A DNA stretch of 64,000 nt from Peromyscus leucopus (GCF_004664715.2 NC_051066.1:84407735-84471734), one strand, 5' to 3'; numbered from the stretch's first letter, positions 21,926-34,254 are shown. Translations and numbers: made by a program. The notes: generated by a model from the letters alone, not told the origin.

Positions 21926-22806
21926 TCCATTCGTGTCTCCTCAAACATGACTAAGGCCTCTGAGGAAATTTTAGGTATCATTTTCTCCTATTTTGATATT
22001 ACTTTTAAAAAGAGGATCTACAAATATTCACAAAACTTGGTCAAGCTAATGGAAAGTTTTGACCAGCCCATGGCCTTGCCTTCCTAAATTCTTTTCCTCT
22101 CTGTAAGTTGGAGACTCAAAGTAGGCAGGAATCTTCCCTTGGCTGACAAACTAGCTAAGTCACAGTCACTAATTCCCTTGAAAAACAAACACAGAAGATA
22201 GGCCAAAGCCAAGAAGTACATTACTTTTACTCATGAGTCATAGAATCTAATGGCCAGACATTTGTCAGAGGTCACTTAGCCCAGTCCATATCTGATGCAT
22301 GAGTTCATGCTGGCTTGCTCTCTTTCAACCCTCTGGAATTTCATCCTGGTCTTGGATTCCTGAATACTTGTTTACCTTGGTAGATAGTGTTTGCATATCT
22401 TAAGTGGATCATGATGACATTTGCTCCCAAAGTATGCCTTCTGCAGAAAATTAACAGTCGTAATTTTATTCCATACATATTAAATATCAATTAATTGTGA
22501 GTCCCAAACTGTGTCAGAATTTGAAGATTCAGCCATGAGCAAGACTGAATGATCCTTAACTTGCTGGAACTTGTAGGCTGGTGACAAAGTCTGGTCCCTT
22601 GAAGAGTACAGACATCTAGATTTGTACCTTCTTCAAGAAAACACAGTGACTCAGATTCTAAGCCGTAGTTCAAGCTTTGTCTTCAACTCATTGTTAATAG
22701 TTAAAAGGTCAGTCAACTTGGTTTCTGTTTCCTTACACATAGAACAGAAAATACGTTCTCAGGATAAATTCTAAATTTCAGTACCATGTTTGATTGATAT
22801 GCAAGA
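21926..22806 (+). other. Intron III-IV, nothing recognised
   Basis: No gene, RNA or repeat supported. Confidence 0.5.
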
Positions 22807-23022
22807 TAACAGCCTGGGTTGGGTATATGGACACTCAGGAGGCTGAGGTAGAAGGATCACAAGTTCAAGGCCTACCTGGCCTGCTGAGTAAATTCAAAGT
22901 CTACTCAGGCAACTTAGTAGAACCCTGTCTCAAAACAGAAAGTAGAAAAACAGCTGTGGTAGTTCAAAGGCAGAACATTTGTCTGGTGTTGCATGAGATC
23001 CTGGGAGTCATTCCCAGTATTA
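22807..23022 (+). mobile_element. B4 (B1-ID composite) SINE
   Basis: A B1-like left half (CTCAGGAGGCTGAGGTAGAAGGATC, then CAAGTTCAAGGCCTACCTGG, then ACCCTGTCTCAAAA) is followed by an ID-like part ending CCTGGGAGTCATTCCCAGTA. Confidence 0.8.
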
Positions 23023-25219
23023 TAGAAGATATGCACTGTAATGATTTCCCATTTCTTCATGGGAAGTAGAGTTTCAATTACCCTACCTAACCTTGGATAA
23101 TTTATAATTTTAGGGACCATCTATTTTTTACCTTCTAAATACAGTTTTAAAAGCTTAAATGCAACTTATTTGAGACCCACATAGGAGGAATCTGGATATT
23201 GAATTTACCATTTTTCTCAAAAATGATGATTATGATAGAAGAATGACCTTAAATTTCTTCAGATTTATTTTTAAAGGAGTGATGTGTTAGAATCCTTACT
23301 ATCAAATTTTATGATGTTTTCTTTGTGACATCAGTGTTCTATTTTTTATGTAACTTCTTTTTAAAATTAAAGCTATTGCATGCTGAAAGTGTCTTGTTCT
23401 TATAAATAATGCATTATATGTACATGATAATCAATAATTAGATGGACCAACCAGGAGAAACATGAAAGAGAACTGGTAGCTCAAGGCCTGCAGAAGGTGT
23501 GTGGGCATTTGGACATCCAGGAAATGCTATAGATCTGTCCTTAGCTAACTCAGCCTGGTGGAGATAATTAAGAAAAAATGTGGGTGTAGAAAGACTGCAA
23601 GCCATTCCCTGGGATGGGCTAGATTGCTACAGTAGTTCAAAAACAATTGGCACAGCCACCCACACTGGACATGATTGCCCTTTGATGAGGCAGCTATTGA
23701 CTTTTATAAAGATGCCATATTTAAAATAACTTCTGATGCACTAGGGATGACAGACATCACTCTTGAATTCTATTTTAGACAAATGGCAAAATATATTTCA
23801 AAGTATTAACTAAAAAAATAAACCTTAAGAAAGTTTCTATAAGCTAACAATTTAGCAATTTGTAATCCCCAAATTAACAATTCAATCTGAAGCCAGTAGA
23901 AACATGCAACTTATGAGATATTTTAAAACGATAAGGGCATTTCTCTGGATTGCTATGAGAAATAGAAATGACTTTTCCAATGTTTTTAACCTCTGAGTGA
24001 AGGCATACTATTTGAAAACTAGGAAATAGGATCCAACAGCAGAAGAAAATGTTAAGATCTTGGTGCCAAAATATGTGGTAAGTGCTGTGATACCTAGAAA
24101 TCCACTCAGAATCTGTATCAGTACCAGGAGGAGATGAAACTAAGATCTCTCAAGCTTCAAGGAAACTTACTGATACCCACAATTTTTTAAGTATTAAGAC
24201 CTCTGTAAGACAATATATGCAAATTAAGTGTTTGCATGAATGTTCTCCCAAATATAAAGCCAGTAGAGTAGGGCATGACTAGATAGATGAATGGGGAAGA
24301 GAGAGGAAATGTATAGCAAACTGAGTAGAAGATAATCCAGGGGCTCTCTGTGGGTATTCCTCCAGGCCATTTGCCCCCAGAGACTGATCTCTGGCTTCCA
24401 TGTTCATTATTGTTCTAATTACTTTAGTTGGAAACAATGATTTCCTTGACTTTCACCTTCATCCTCCTCTAAGAATGTCTTCCTCTCCAATGACTTCCAT
24501 AATCAATATTCAAGAATTAAGCTCTTATTCTTTACGACATACTGAACATGAGATTTGTAGCCATTTTTATTGCATAAACTCTTGGCAGTCTGATAAACCC
24601 TTTGTAGACTCATCTCAGAATATTACTTCTAAATGAATATAATAAAAAGTCTACAGTTACAAAGGAAACCAATTGCATTTTATACAGAAATAATAATACA
24701 AAAATGTAATATTTTATACAATATAGAAATATGTGTATTTATACATTGAATGAGATCTAACAGCAAACTGATTACTATAATTTTAATACTTAGGCACTGT
24801 TATATTTTGAAATAACTAACAATTGGCAGTCAATATGGAAATGTCTAACTTCTACTTGTAATAAAGTCTACAAATACTACTGGATAACATCCCCTACACA
24901 TGTTTGACAACAGAACATGTGGGAGGCACTTATTAACATAGCATTGATTCAGAAATGTGAATTTAGCCAATGTCAACATTAGCCATTCGGTTTTCCTTTC
25001 TGGCAAAGAAAATTGGCATTAGAAGAAAAAATTTTAAGTTCACTTTTGCTATGAGACAACCTACATAGCGGGCAGAAGACCAAATGCTGAGATAGCCATG
25101 GCGTGGTAGGGACTCCTCCATTGAGCTCCCTGTCACCCTAACATGGCTTCGTAGTATGGGCATCACAGCTCCACAGCCCTAGAAAATGGTCTCTCCTGTG
25201 AAAAGGACAGGAAGTCCAG
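23023..25219 (+). other. Intron III-IV, nothing recognised
   Basis: A+T-rich intron without a supported gene, RNA or clear repeat. Confidence 0.5.
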
Positions 25220-25294
25220 GAGGCTGGGTTATAGCTCAGTGCTAGAGTGCTTGCTTCGGATACCTGAAGTCCTGGGTTTGAGCACCAACACAGC
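25220..25294 (+). mobile_element. ID-type SINE (tRNA-like head)
   Basis: GGCTGGGTTATAGCTCAGTGCTAGAGTGCTTGC is the ID A-box half, and CCTGGGTTTGAGCACC is the B-box half. It lacks an A-rich tail. It is a SINE, not a functional tRNA gene. Confidence 0.8.
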
Positions 25295-25483
25295 CCCCTG
25301 CTGAACACAGATCATGAATGTTTAAGGCCCGGTCATTAACTTCGGGGAATATTGTCCCCAGAGAGCTAGTACAACCTCCACAAACTCAAACAGCCTGAGA
25401 TCTCTTCCATTTTTGTCATTGCTACATTGTGGGGACATTTACACAAATGGAGAGGTGAGGGGACATCTGCTTCGCATTTGGCC

Positions 25484-25680
25484 CGCACTAAGCTCTTTGC
25501 TTTGTATTTGACATAGATTATTGAACCCTCAAAGTAACTCCTGGAGACAGATTATATTCTAATTATATAAACAAGGAAACTAGAGCTCAAGGAGTTGAAG
25601 TAATTTGCCCAAACAAACATAGTAAATCTTAAAGTGGAGAAGCTGAACTTCAGACCCAAAGTTTTCTGACGTATGGGTTC
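25484..25680 (-). mobile_element. MIR SINE, antisense
   Basis: CACTAAGCTCTTTGC, CCCTCAAAGTAACTCCTGGAG, ATATAAACAAGGAAACTAGAG and AAGTAATTTGCCCAAACAAACATAG follow the antisense MIR consensus in order. Confidence 0.75.
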
Positions 25681-25700
25681 ATTTTTGAATCCTGCCTTCT

Positions 25701-25909
25701 AAGCCTGGTCTGGTGGTACAGGCCTCTAATTCAATTTTTTCTGGTGGTTGAGGTTGGTTGGAGGTTGAAGTTCAAGGCCTGCCTGAGCAACTAAAGTGGA
25801 GATTCTATCTCAAAATATAAAATAAATATATAAATAAAGCTGAGGACATAACTCAGTGCTGGAATACTCGCCTAGCATGTGTGAGGCCCTAGGTTCAATT
25901 CCCAATACA
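25701..25909 (+). mobile_element. B4 (B1-ID composite) SINE
   Basis: A B1-like left part (GCCTGGTCTGGTGGTACAGGC, then GTTCAAGGCCTGCCTGAGCAAC) leads to an AT-rich linker. The ID-like part follows (GCTGAGGACATAACTCAGTGC through GGTTCAATTCCCAATAC). Confidence 0.82.
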
Positions 25910-25913
25910 AAGG

Positions 25914-25994
25914 AAGTGAGAAGGAAAGAAAGGGAGAGATGGAGGGAGGGAGGGAGGAAGGGAGGAAGGGAGTGGAGATAGGAGGGAGGGAGAC
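25914..25994 (+). repeat. (GGGA/GGAA)n purine tract
   Basis: Purine-only repeat that forms the tail of the adjacent B4 element. Confidence 0.9.
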
Positions 25995-26059
25995 CCTGTA
26001 TTCCTCCATACTTGGTGCCATGAAAGCCTTCCTTTCATTTACATATGGTTTGTACATGT

Positions 26060-26126
26060 TTTTCTTCCTTTCCTTTTCTCTTCTTTCTTTCTTTCTTCCT
26101 CTCCTTCTTTCTTTCTTTCTTTCTTT
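26060..26126 (+). repeat. (CTTT)n tract
   Basis: Pyrimidine-rich repeat adjoining the poly(T) side of an antisense B1. Confidence 0.9.
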
Positions 26127-26149
26127 TTGTTTTGATTTTTGGGTTTTGA

Positions 26150-26284
26150 TTTTTTGAGACAGTTTTTCTGTGTAGCCTTGGCTGTCCTGAACCTAGCTAT
26201 GTAGACCAGGCTGGCCTTAAACTCACAGAGATCCACTTGCCTCTGCCTTCCCAATGCTGGAATTAAAGGGGTATGCCACCACAA
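26150..26284 (-). mobile_element. B1 SINE, antisense
   Basis: TTTTTTGAGACAGTTTTTCTGTGTAGCCTTGGCTGTCCTG, then GACCAGGCTGGCCTTAAACTC and ATCCACTTGCCTCTGCCTTC, is the complement of B1. Confidence 0.95.
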
Positions 26285-28431
26285 GTAATAATGGTATTTT
26301 CTTAAGCAGTCCTTGCCATACCTCTTTACAATAGATGATAGTCCCAACATTAGTGGCCATAAACACTACTTTAAGATGATTTTTAATATTTGCTAATTAA
26401 TGGAAGACTTTCAAGTGACTGATTGTTACTTCTCATTTTAGAGCAATGTGGAAAAGCTGGGCTCTAACCTGTGTCTTTCTAATGCCAAAGCTTTCTTTTA
26501 ATTATTAACCTAACCTGCAAAACTTTATGCAATTTTAGCTGTTGTAATTGTTGTCATGTCTCAGACACTGTCAATACAGAATTTTCTAGAAATAAGTGTC
26601 TAGCCCAGCTAGAGACCTGAAGCTCTTTACCTGCACATTCTTGCACTCACTTTGGCTTATTACACAATGGAGGATGTCTCACTCCTTTCTTGTTTAGAAC
26701 AGTTCCAAATGAGTTGACTTCTAAGAGTTATTGAGTAAGAAACATTATAAATTGTTTAGATTGGGATTTAGTGTGTTTAGAAGCCATTTCATAAGTTTGC
26801 CTTTTCTAACTGTTACTGGCTGTGGTACTGCAGATGCTCAGATGAGGAACACCCTCTCCAAAGACACACAGTCGATGACAAACCTCCAAAACTTACATGT
26901 TGTTTACAGATATGGAGAAGAAGAAAATGGACAAGCACAGCCTGAAACGTAATTGCAGGCTTATAGTTCCTGCTGGGGACTAAGATGTTTATTGGCTTTC
27001 CTTGTGCAATTCAGTGTTCTTCCTCTAAGGGCTCCACTCCAAACTTGAAACCTCTCTGGAACTACATCTCATTTGGGAGAATGCCAAGAATGGTATCTGG
27101 GTCCTTTGTGTCTTGCACCAACTCAGAGGTGAAAACACCAGCTCTAGAAGGGTAACTGCACAATAAGACAGCATATAAAAGGGAGTCATACATCTACTTG
27201 GATGTCTTGATAAATTGCATCCATCCTTCTCCTAGAAAGCAACTTACAAACATGGCATGGTTTAAAATGGTTGATTGAAGGCATGTTGATAAATCTTAGC
27301 ACAAGTCAATGGTCTTCTCAAAGATGCTAAAGTCACATGAGGGATTAAAGACGCTTAAGTCTATAAAAAGAACTTATTCCAGTTCTACCCCAATTTTGGC
27401 AAGGAAGGAGACTGAATTCATTATACATTTGGTGTGGACTGTGAAATTATGGTAGAAGTATATCTGTAGGATGAAATAGGCAGGAAAGTTTGATTCTAGG
27501 TATCGGGATGGTTAGTGTAATTCTTATGTGATTGCATTTATTTTATTAACTTCATTTTAATTAGGTTTTATGTCTTAACAAAATGGAAGGAAGAAAACAA
27601 TGGTTTTCGAAAGTAGTGTAGTATTTCATAAATCTTATTTTTCTAAAATAGTGTACAAAAGTATTAACACGAACTTGAAAATAGTATTACAATTTAATAA
27701 ACATCCACAACTTGAGATATTAACTAGAGTATAGAACATCATTTACACTGAGACAATATTGTGTGCGGCTGGGTTGGGAGTGGGGGACTGGGTATCCTGT
27801 TCAGGATCTGTTTCTTTTGAAAAAACTCAGCATGTTTATGCTAAGGATAAAGATTCAGCTTTGATACAAAGGCTTGTTCTTTTATAAACCAACCACGTCT
27901 GTCTCCAACTCACAAGGGATGATTTGTCAATCTGATTGAATCTTCTTCTCCCTTAGTTCTCCCCGCCCGCCCCCCCCCCAACAGCTGTGTTCAGATAACT
28001 CAAGATTCCCATGTTTCCTGAGTCCTGGATAATTTCACACACATGTTGAATGCAGGACTCCACATTTTCAGAAGAATATGGAGACCTTGGAGGAGGTCCA
28101 GGGTAGAGCAAGGGAAGTGATGAATGGACTGGAAGTTGGAGTTTATGAAGAAGGTTGTGAGATTTGATCTGCTCTAAGAAAAGTGTGAGTGGTGACTTAG
28201 CAACACCAGGAAGTTAATACGCAGCTGTTCTTCATCTGCAGTAAGGTTGGATGAAATGAAATAAGATATTAATTGTAACAATGAAAACAGGCTACAAGGA
28301 GGAGCTTCCAAGTGCTAGCAATGCTAGATTCTAAAAGTTCTGAGAGAGAAGCTTAATATGCTTCTCTGCTTTGCAATGACAGGCCTGTAAGTAGGGAGGA
28401 AAACAGGGTCACCCCATAAGAGCCCTTCCAG
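26285..28431 (+). other. Intron III-IV, nothing recognised
   Basis: No supported gene, RNA or repeat; a short C-run lies at 27970-27980. Confidence 0.5.
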
Positions 28432-28780
28432 GAGCCAGGGGATAGCTCAGTCTGTTAAGTATTTGCCAAAATTTAAGAAGACCTGAGTTTGACCTCCAGA
28501 AACCACTTAAAATGCCAGGTATGGTGGCCTGTAGAGTTCAGACACGCAGATTTCTGTGGTTTGCTAGACAGGCATCATAGCCTACCCAGAGACCTCCAGG
28601 CCAGTGAGAGACCCTTTCTCTAAAAAAGCAAGGTGTATGGCACTTTAAGAAGGAAAGGTGCCTGAGGAACAACAGCTAAGGTTGACATCTGACTTCCTCA
28701 TACATATACATATGCCTTTAAACCCACATGAACACACAGACAAACACATGTGCAAGCACACACACTCACACATAGCACTC
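28432..28780 (+). mobile_element. Old tRNA/B1-related rodent SINE, tail CA-rich
   Basis: A GGGGATAGCTCAGT head, CTGAGTTTGACCTCCAGAAACC, a GCCAGGTATGGTGGCCTG middle and CAGGCCAGTGAGAGACCCT are arranged as in B4/RSINE-class elements, ending in a CACACA-rich tail. The exact subfamily is not settled. Confidence 0.7.
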
Positions 28781-28812
28781 CCAGACACCATTTTTGAAAA
28801 AAAAAATCCTCC

Positions 28813-29010
28813 TGGGGCTGGAGTGATGGTTCTACAGTTAAGAGCACATACTGCTCTTGCAGGGGACCCAGGTTTCCTTCCTAGCACCCACATCAGATAG
28901 TTCACAACTACCTAAAATTCCAGTCCCAGGCACCTGCACACATGTGGTGCACATAACCTCATGAAGATACACATATGTACAGATAAAAAGAACAAAGAAT
29001 GTTTTAAGAA
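28813..29010 (+). mobile_element. B3/B2-type SINE
   Basis: TGGGGCTGGAGTGATGGTTC, AGTTAAGAGCACATACTGCTC and AGCACCCACAT form the tRNA-derived head. GCACCTGCACACATGTGGTGC and an A-rich tail follow. Confidence 0.88.
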
Positions 29011-31987
29011 AAAAGTTACCTAATCATTTGCCAAAAATTGATTTACCTCCAATAAATATCACTTGCCCCATTTCTTTTCAAGCACTCTCTCCACTCTTGT
29101 TTGTTTTATGAAAACACAGCTAACCATGAAGAGCAGTAACTGAGGTGCCAGTTAACTGTGGTGTGCCCTCCCTAACTCTTATGTACCCCTCAGCCTCAGA
29201 GGGACATTTCTTGTCATCACTAATACATGGGGCATGCAGATGATCATCAGTATTACACCTTATAACAAGTCTAAGGCAAGCAAAACAACATAAGTTTTCA
29301 TCTTTGGCAAATTTACAAATGACCCTTGAACTGCACTATAACTCATGACCAAGATTATAAACTAAAGCATGGAGATGTGTTTTATTTGTCTGCTTGTATC
29401 ATAACACATAGAATAATGACTGGCACATAGTTGATGCCCAATAAGTTATAAGTAATTGAAGGAATTGGTTCACGAAGCAATGGGAACCTGAAATTGATGA
29501 AGTGGTGGCTTTTGGATGCTTTCGGATGATGTTATGTGCTAGACAGACCCAAAACTTAACCTGGCTGCTTGAATGTGCTGTGGAGCCCCCACGCTCACCA
29601 TGTGCCTATGTAGCACCAGGTCAAGAGAAAGATGTACCACCTGCCCAGATCTTTCAATACAAAGCTCACTGAACAAAGGCACACATGTCAAAATTACAGG
29701 AAAAATAGATCAGGTTCTTGATGCATGCTCTTAATATGACTTTGGGAAGCACCACAATGATTTTGTTTTTAGACTTTTCTTTCTTCATTTGTCCATGAAA
29801 AAATATGAAGTTTAACAGCAGAAAATATCTCACCCCAAACCATCACACATTAAAAACTTGTTTATCTCAAAAATAAGGTGACCTACTCTAGATAACTGAT
29901 TCATTGTCCTGAAACCCAGTAATTTAAGTTTATTCGTGCATTCCATGGCTCTACTCCCAGCACAACCAATATACACTCTGGTTAGTAACTCCAGCTTTTA
30001 TTTCCCAAATCAACAGTTCCGTACCTTGTTCATAACCATCTTATAATGAGTAAATCAATGTCTCTTTCATTGTTAATCTTTCCATGTTCTCAAGAATGAT
30101 CTGGTAACTTAGAGGAGGGTTTACAAGTAGACAATTCTTGAATGTTTAGGGGGTTAGCCTCAGCAATTTCATAATGGTTTTTATGGTGTTTTTCTTGAAC
30201 TAGACAAGTATTTCCAGATGGAATTTTTTTTTCACCCTCCTTTTCAACACTCAATACTGAGGCCTTTGTAATCTTTTCTGCTCTGTTCTCTTGCTTTTAT
30301 CTCTCAATACCAGGACCGCCAGGGTACATAATTCCTGCCACAGTTGTTGACCAATTTGGCCACATCTAAATATGATGTAGTTATTTTTGTTCTTTATAAG
30401 AATCTTACAGAGAAGTACTACCCAATGAATAAGGATACTATTTTTCCCTTAAGGTGTTTTTCTCAGAACAGGGCCTTATTCAATGATTTCAAAGACTGTG
30501 AATGACACAGTTCAAGGCCAAACTAGACCTTGAAAGTCATGCAGGGTGGATTTGAAGACATCTTTGTCAGTCTACTCACCAGGGAAGCTTTCTGTTTACA
30601 TACTATTTTCCCTATGCTAATTACTTTCCCTAATTTTCAGCAGTGCTTGGGGTCAATTCATTTGGTACTAGACACTTTTTTTCAAAGACGTGTGGAGATA
30701 GGAGTAACCAGGAAACTTCAATAAACACAATTAAACATAAAATGCTTATGGAGAAGTAGAATTGACCTCAGCCAATTAAAATTATTAATAGAAAAATATG
30801 TCAGTATCAAATCTGATCCTGCCGCCTCTGTTCCCACTTGGGTAATGAGGATTAGTTTGTATTTCCTGACAAGAAGAAATGGGAAGTCACATTTCTGCCT
30901 CCCTTCTGTCCTCTTGAAACATCGACTTAGGACAGCATTAGGCAATAAGCCAAAGGAATTAAGACTTGGACTCACCCAAAAGTAATGTTAAAACCCCAAA
31001 GCAATGGCATTTCTTTTCTTCGTAGTTTTTTTTTCTTCCTTTTAATAGTAGAGAAAATGTTGGCACCAAAACCTTAGAAGAAATTTTTGCTCCCAATAAC
31101 AATCTTTCATGTCAGAAGCCAATCTTTAAGAAAAAATACACGCTTAATTTTATTAAATATTGTCTTTGAGTATAATATGAAAACACTGTTAGTGCTTTAG
31201 TTCCTGTAGTACAGGACACTCAGGAATCCACGTCCAAAGCCAGCTTGAGCTGAGTAATGAGACCTGCCAAAAATAAAGAAAATGCTTTCTGTACAAAGTT
31301 TGATCTTAGGCTCCAAAAACTAGTTGAATCTACTACCAGAATAAATTTTCTAAGAATTCATAACTTCCTGCAGTAGTCCTGGCACTTCATCCATCTTGAC
31401 TTTGTTGTTCTTCATTGTAAGGGCAACTTTTTATGGTGAATAGATAAAAATGTCTTAAGTCCGGTCTCTTACTGTTCAGTTATTGCCATAGTCACAAATC
31501 AGGGAATTTGAAAATACTCGAAAGTGGGAAGAAGTCTACTTTACCCAGCTTATCTGAATTGGCACTCGATCTTTTGTCCAAAATGCTCCTGCCTTTCTGA
31601 CTCATATGTCTTTTTCTCAGTAAAAATGCACCACCCACTGGAAAGGGAAGACACAAACATTTATTTCTATAATGTCAAGGAAGAATGGGCATAACAAGAT
31701 CAGCCATGCAATCAGAGTCTCGGAATGAGAGCATGGTTCCTTCAGCAGAAGTGCTAACAGGACAATGTGAGTTCGACAGAAGAGAGATTAACTGTAATAT
31801 CTGCAAGAGCAGCAATGACAATGCTTGGGAGGACATTTGCTTGCAAGGTGTTTTTCAGAAAAGAAATAAATCACAACAGGTTTCAAAACCTAAGGTCCGA
31901 ACTCATTCCTGATAAGTGTAAAGTTGGAAAGTAGGCGTCCATTTGAAGCTGACTTAAAGTTATTTTCCTTTTAAAATTGGGTATATG
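29011..31987 (+). other. Intron III-IV, nothing else recognised
   Basis: A+T-rich. It includes an MIR-like end at 29385-29460 (listed separately). No gene supported. Confidence 0.5.
29385..29460 (+). mobile_element. MIR fragment, 3' end
   Basis: AATGACTGGCACATAGTTGATGCCCAATAAGTT is close to the conserved 3' end of MIR. Confidence 0.6.
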
Positions 31988-32030
31988 GGCTGGAGAGATG
32001 GCTCAGCAGTTAAAGGCTAGGTTCGCAACC
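31988..32030 (+). mobile_element. B2 SINE head fragment
   Basis: GGCTGGAGAGATGGCTCAGC, AGTTAAAGGCTAGGTTCGCAACC is the B2 5' end only; the rest of the element is missing. Confidence 0.75.
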
Positions 32031-33138
32031 AAAAATATGAAATTGGAGGCAGGACTACTCTAGTTCTTTCTAAACATATACAGGTAGTTTTAAAGATTAT
32101 AATATAGCCACTTAAGCTTATAGCAATTGAAGAAATAGTGGTTGCGTTCAGCCTACACCCTAAGAAGAAATACAGAGGGTCTTGGAGGTGGCCCCAGCAC
32201 AGATTCATGTCTTCTATTGCACTCTGTTTCTCCTGCACATTTCATATACATTAGATATTTCACAATAAACTCTACCATCTGTGCTGTAGGGTCCTTTATA
32301 TTGATCATGTGCTCCATCAAATTGACAGAGGGGCAAAGCTAACTGTGAGTGAAACTCTGAGAATGTGCATATATTTGAATAAGTTGACTATTCAGACCAA
32401 CAATGTACAAAGGGAATCTGAGGGACCTGGAATTCTGATGACTTTCCTTTCCTGAAGGGCAGAGAGTAGAGGCAGGGGGCATTTCTAACAGGAATTCTTG
32501 AGGCCTTCCAGGTGTATGTCTGATATGTGCACTCAGTAAATTACTATGCACTTGGCTAAACTACTATGTGGTATTGACTGTCTGGTTATTCGCTTATAAA
32601 ACAGAAATAGTGTCTGTCAGGAGTTTTTGGAAGCTCTCAAACAGCAAATATTAGTAAGTTCACTTTATTAACTATTAGCCGTTGGGTAAATGAATCTCAG
32701 TATATAATAATACCTTATATTCTGCTCAACAGCTCATTCTGGATAACCATGAGACATCTGGGAAAGGGAACTGTTCATACCTCTTTTCCTCTGTCAAATT
32801 TAATGCTCAAGCGTTTAAAGACATTCATACAGCAATGTCTTAGCAATGATTAAGTCATTAAGATTCAACAAAAATGCACATTCACACACAAGGGCCCACA
32901 GAAGTTGGGGTGCCAGAGTTTCTGATACTCATTTTTGCCTCCTCTATGAGTCACATATGAGTCTTCCATGGTATGACTTGAGATTGTCTGTAAAGAAATT
33001 GCTTATTAAAATGCTAATCCCTGGGCCCTGCTTTTACCATACTAAAGGCCAACCTCAGAATAAGGAACCTCTCTTTTAATGCAGGCAGGTGATTATGTTA
33101 ACCAGAGGTGGGGACTCCACACTCAGTACTGCCCTCTT

Positions 33139-33142
<4 letters not shown>
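32031..33142 (+). other. Intron upstream of promoter IV, nothing recognised
   Basis: No gene or repeat supported. Confidence 0.5.

Positions 33143-33177
<35 letters not shown>
33143..33177 (+). repeat. Poly(T) tract (35 T)
   Basis: Uninterrupted T run about 560 bp upstream of exon IV. It may be the complement of an old retroposon tail, but no element is recognisable beside it. Confidence 0.95.
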
Positions 33178-33181
<4 letters not shown>

Positions 33182-33449
33182 AAGGTCTGCCCTAGCTTTT
33201 ACTAACTGGTCGGATTAAAGGAGGAATGTTTAACAAAGCAGGATTCCAGGTAGACACTTGGCAGAGTTTATTATACATCTAAATGAAAATAGTTCTTAAC
33301 TACAGACAAAAGAGAAGCCCAAAGACCCGCTACTCCAGAGGAAGATGGGTTTAGTAAGCCTCTCACCCCACCCCACCCATCCCTCACCCTAAACTCTGGT
33401 TAAAGATTTTTTTAAAAAATGTGTTGTTGCCCAGATAATGAAAGGCTTG

Positions 33450-33452
<3 letters not shown>

Positions 33453-33505
<53 letters not shown>
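33453..33505 (+). repeat. (TG)n microsatellite upstream of promoter IV
   Basis: About 26 TG units ending 126 bp before the first calcium-response element of promoter IV. Confidence 0.96.
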
Positions 33506-33506
<1 letters not shown>

Positions 33507-33615
33507 CGCTAGGACTGGAAGTGAAAACATCTACAAAGCATGCAATACCCTGGAACGGAATTCTTCTAATAAAAGATGTATCATTTTAAATGCGCGGAAT
33601 TCTGATTCTGGTAAT

Positions 33616-33623
33616 TCGTGCAC
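33616..33623 (+). promoter_or_regulatory. Candidate bHLH-PAS (NPAS4-type) site
   Basis: TCGTGCAC contains the TCGTG core bound by NPAS4-ARNT2. It lies 16 bp upstream of CaRE1. The call rests on the core motif and position. Confidence 0.45.
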
Positions 33624-33631
33624 TAGAGTGT

Positions 33632-33641
33632 CTATTTCGAG
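33632..33641 (+). promoter_or_regulatory. CaRE1 (CaRF site) of Bdnf promoter IV
   Basis: CTATTTCGAG is identical to the calcium-response element 1 known from rat promoter IV, in the right order with the next two sites. Confidence 0.88.
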
Positions 33642-33653
33642 GCAGAGGAGGTA

Positions 33654-33661
33654 TCATATGA
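33654..33661 (+). promoter_or_regulatory. CaRE2 / upstream E-box element (USF)
   Basis: TCATATGA is the known USF1/2-binding element of promoter IV, lying between CaRE1 and the CRE. Confidence 0.88.
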
Positions 33662-33665
33662 CAGC

Positions 33666-33673
33666 TCACGTCA
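33666..33673 (+). promoter_or_regulatory. CaRE3 / CRE of Bdnf promoter IV
   Basis: TCACGTCA is the known CREB site that drives activity-dependent exon IV transcription. It lies about 40 bp upstream of the expected start. Confidence 0.92.
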
Positions 33674-33704
33674 AGGCAGCGTGGAGCCCTCTCGTGGACT
33701 CCCA

Positions 33705-34044
33705 CCCACTTTCCCATTCACCGAGGAGAGGACTGCTCGCGCTGCCGCTCCCCCCACCCACCCCCGGAGCTAGCATGAAATCTCCCAGCCTCTGCCTAGA
33801 TCAAATGGAGCTTCTCGCTGAAGGCGTGCGAGTATTACCTCCGCCATGCAATTTCCACTATCAATAATTTAACTTCTTTGCTGCAGACCAGGAGTACATA
33901 CCGGCCACCAAAGACTCGTCCCCCTCCCCCCTTTTAATCGAAGGGAAGGGGAAAAAAATATAGTAAGAGTCTAGGACCTTGGGGACCGGTCTTCCCCAGA
34001 GCAGCTGCCTTGATGTTTACTTTGACAAGTAGTGACTGAAAAAG
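33705..34044 (+). other. Bdnf: Bdnf leader exon IV
   Basis: The sequences CTCTGCCTAGATCAAATGGA, TGCGAGTATTACCTCCGCC and CTGCCTTGATGTTTACTTTG match rodent exon IV as recalled. The exon is the main activity-induced leader. It ends GTGACTGAAAAAG before GTGGGT (34045). The start is set about 40 bp after the CRE and is approximate. It contains a 30-codon uORF (33775-33867), an overlapping 8-codon uORF (33846-33872) and an 8-codon uORF close to the donor (34013-34039). Confidence 0.9.
33775..33867 (+). other. 30-codon uORF in exon IV
   Basis: AUG to UAA within the leader, beginning MKSPSLCLDQ and ending FHYQ. It closes well before the splice site, so it cannot fuse to BDNF. The AUG context GCTAGCATGA has G at -3. 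Whether it is translated is unknown from sequence. Confidence 0.6.
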
Positions 34045-34254
34045 GTGGGTTTCTTTTCTTTCTCTCCCCCCCCCCCCGTTTGTTCTGCTGGGAAGCATAT
34101 GGCTTTAGTGAGGTCTGTTATTGCCTAGGCTTCTCGGCTAGAAGCAGTAACTTGGTGTAATGTTATCCGGGGTTATTCATTAATAAAAAATACTGTTATT
34201 ATCTTGATTGAATTCTATTAGGCAAACTCCGGAGAGGTCAGGGCGCGAACTCTG
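34045..34254 (+). other. Intron between exons IV and V
   Basis: A short spacer with a 15-C run (34064-34078). It may hold promoter V. Confidence 0.6.

Noticed and set aside
25220..25294. Possible tRNA gene
   Set aside because: A- and B-box-like blocks are present, but the sequence matches an ID SINE and does not fold into a full cloverleaf with paired acceptor ends.
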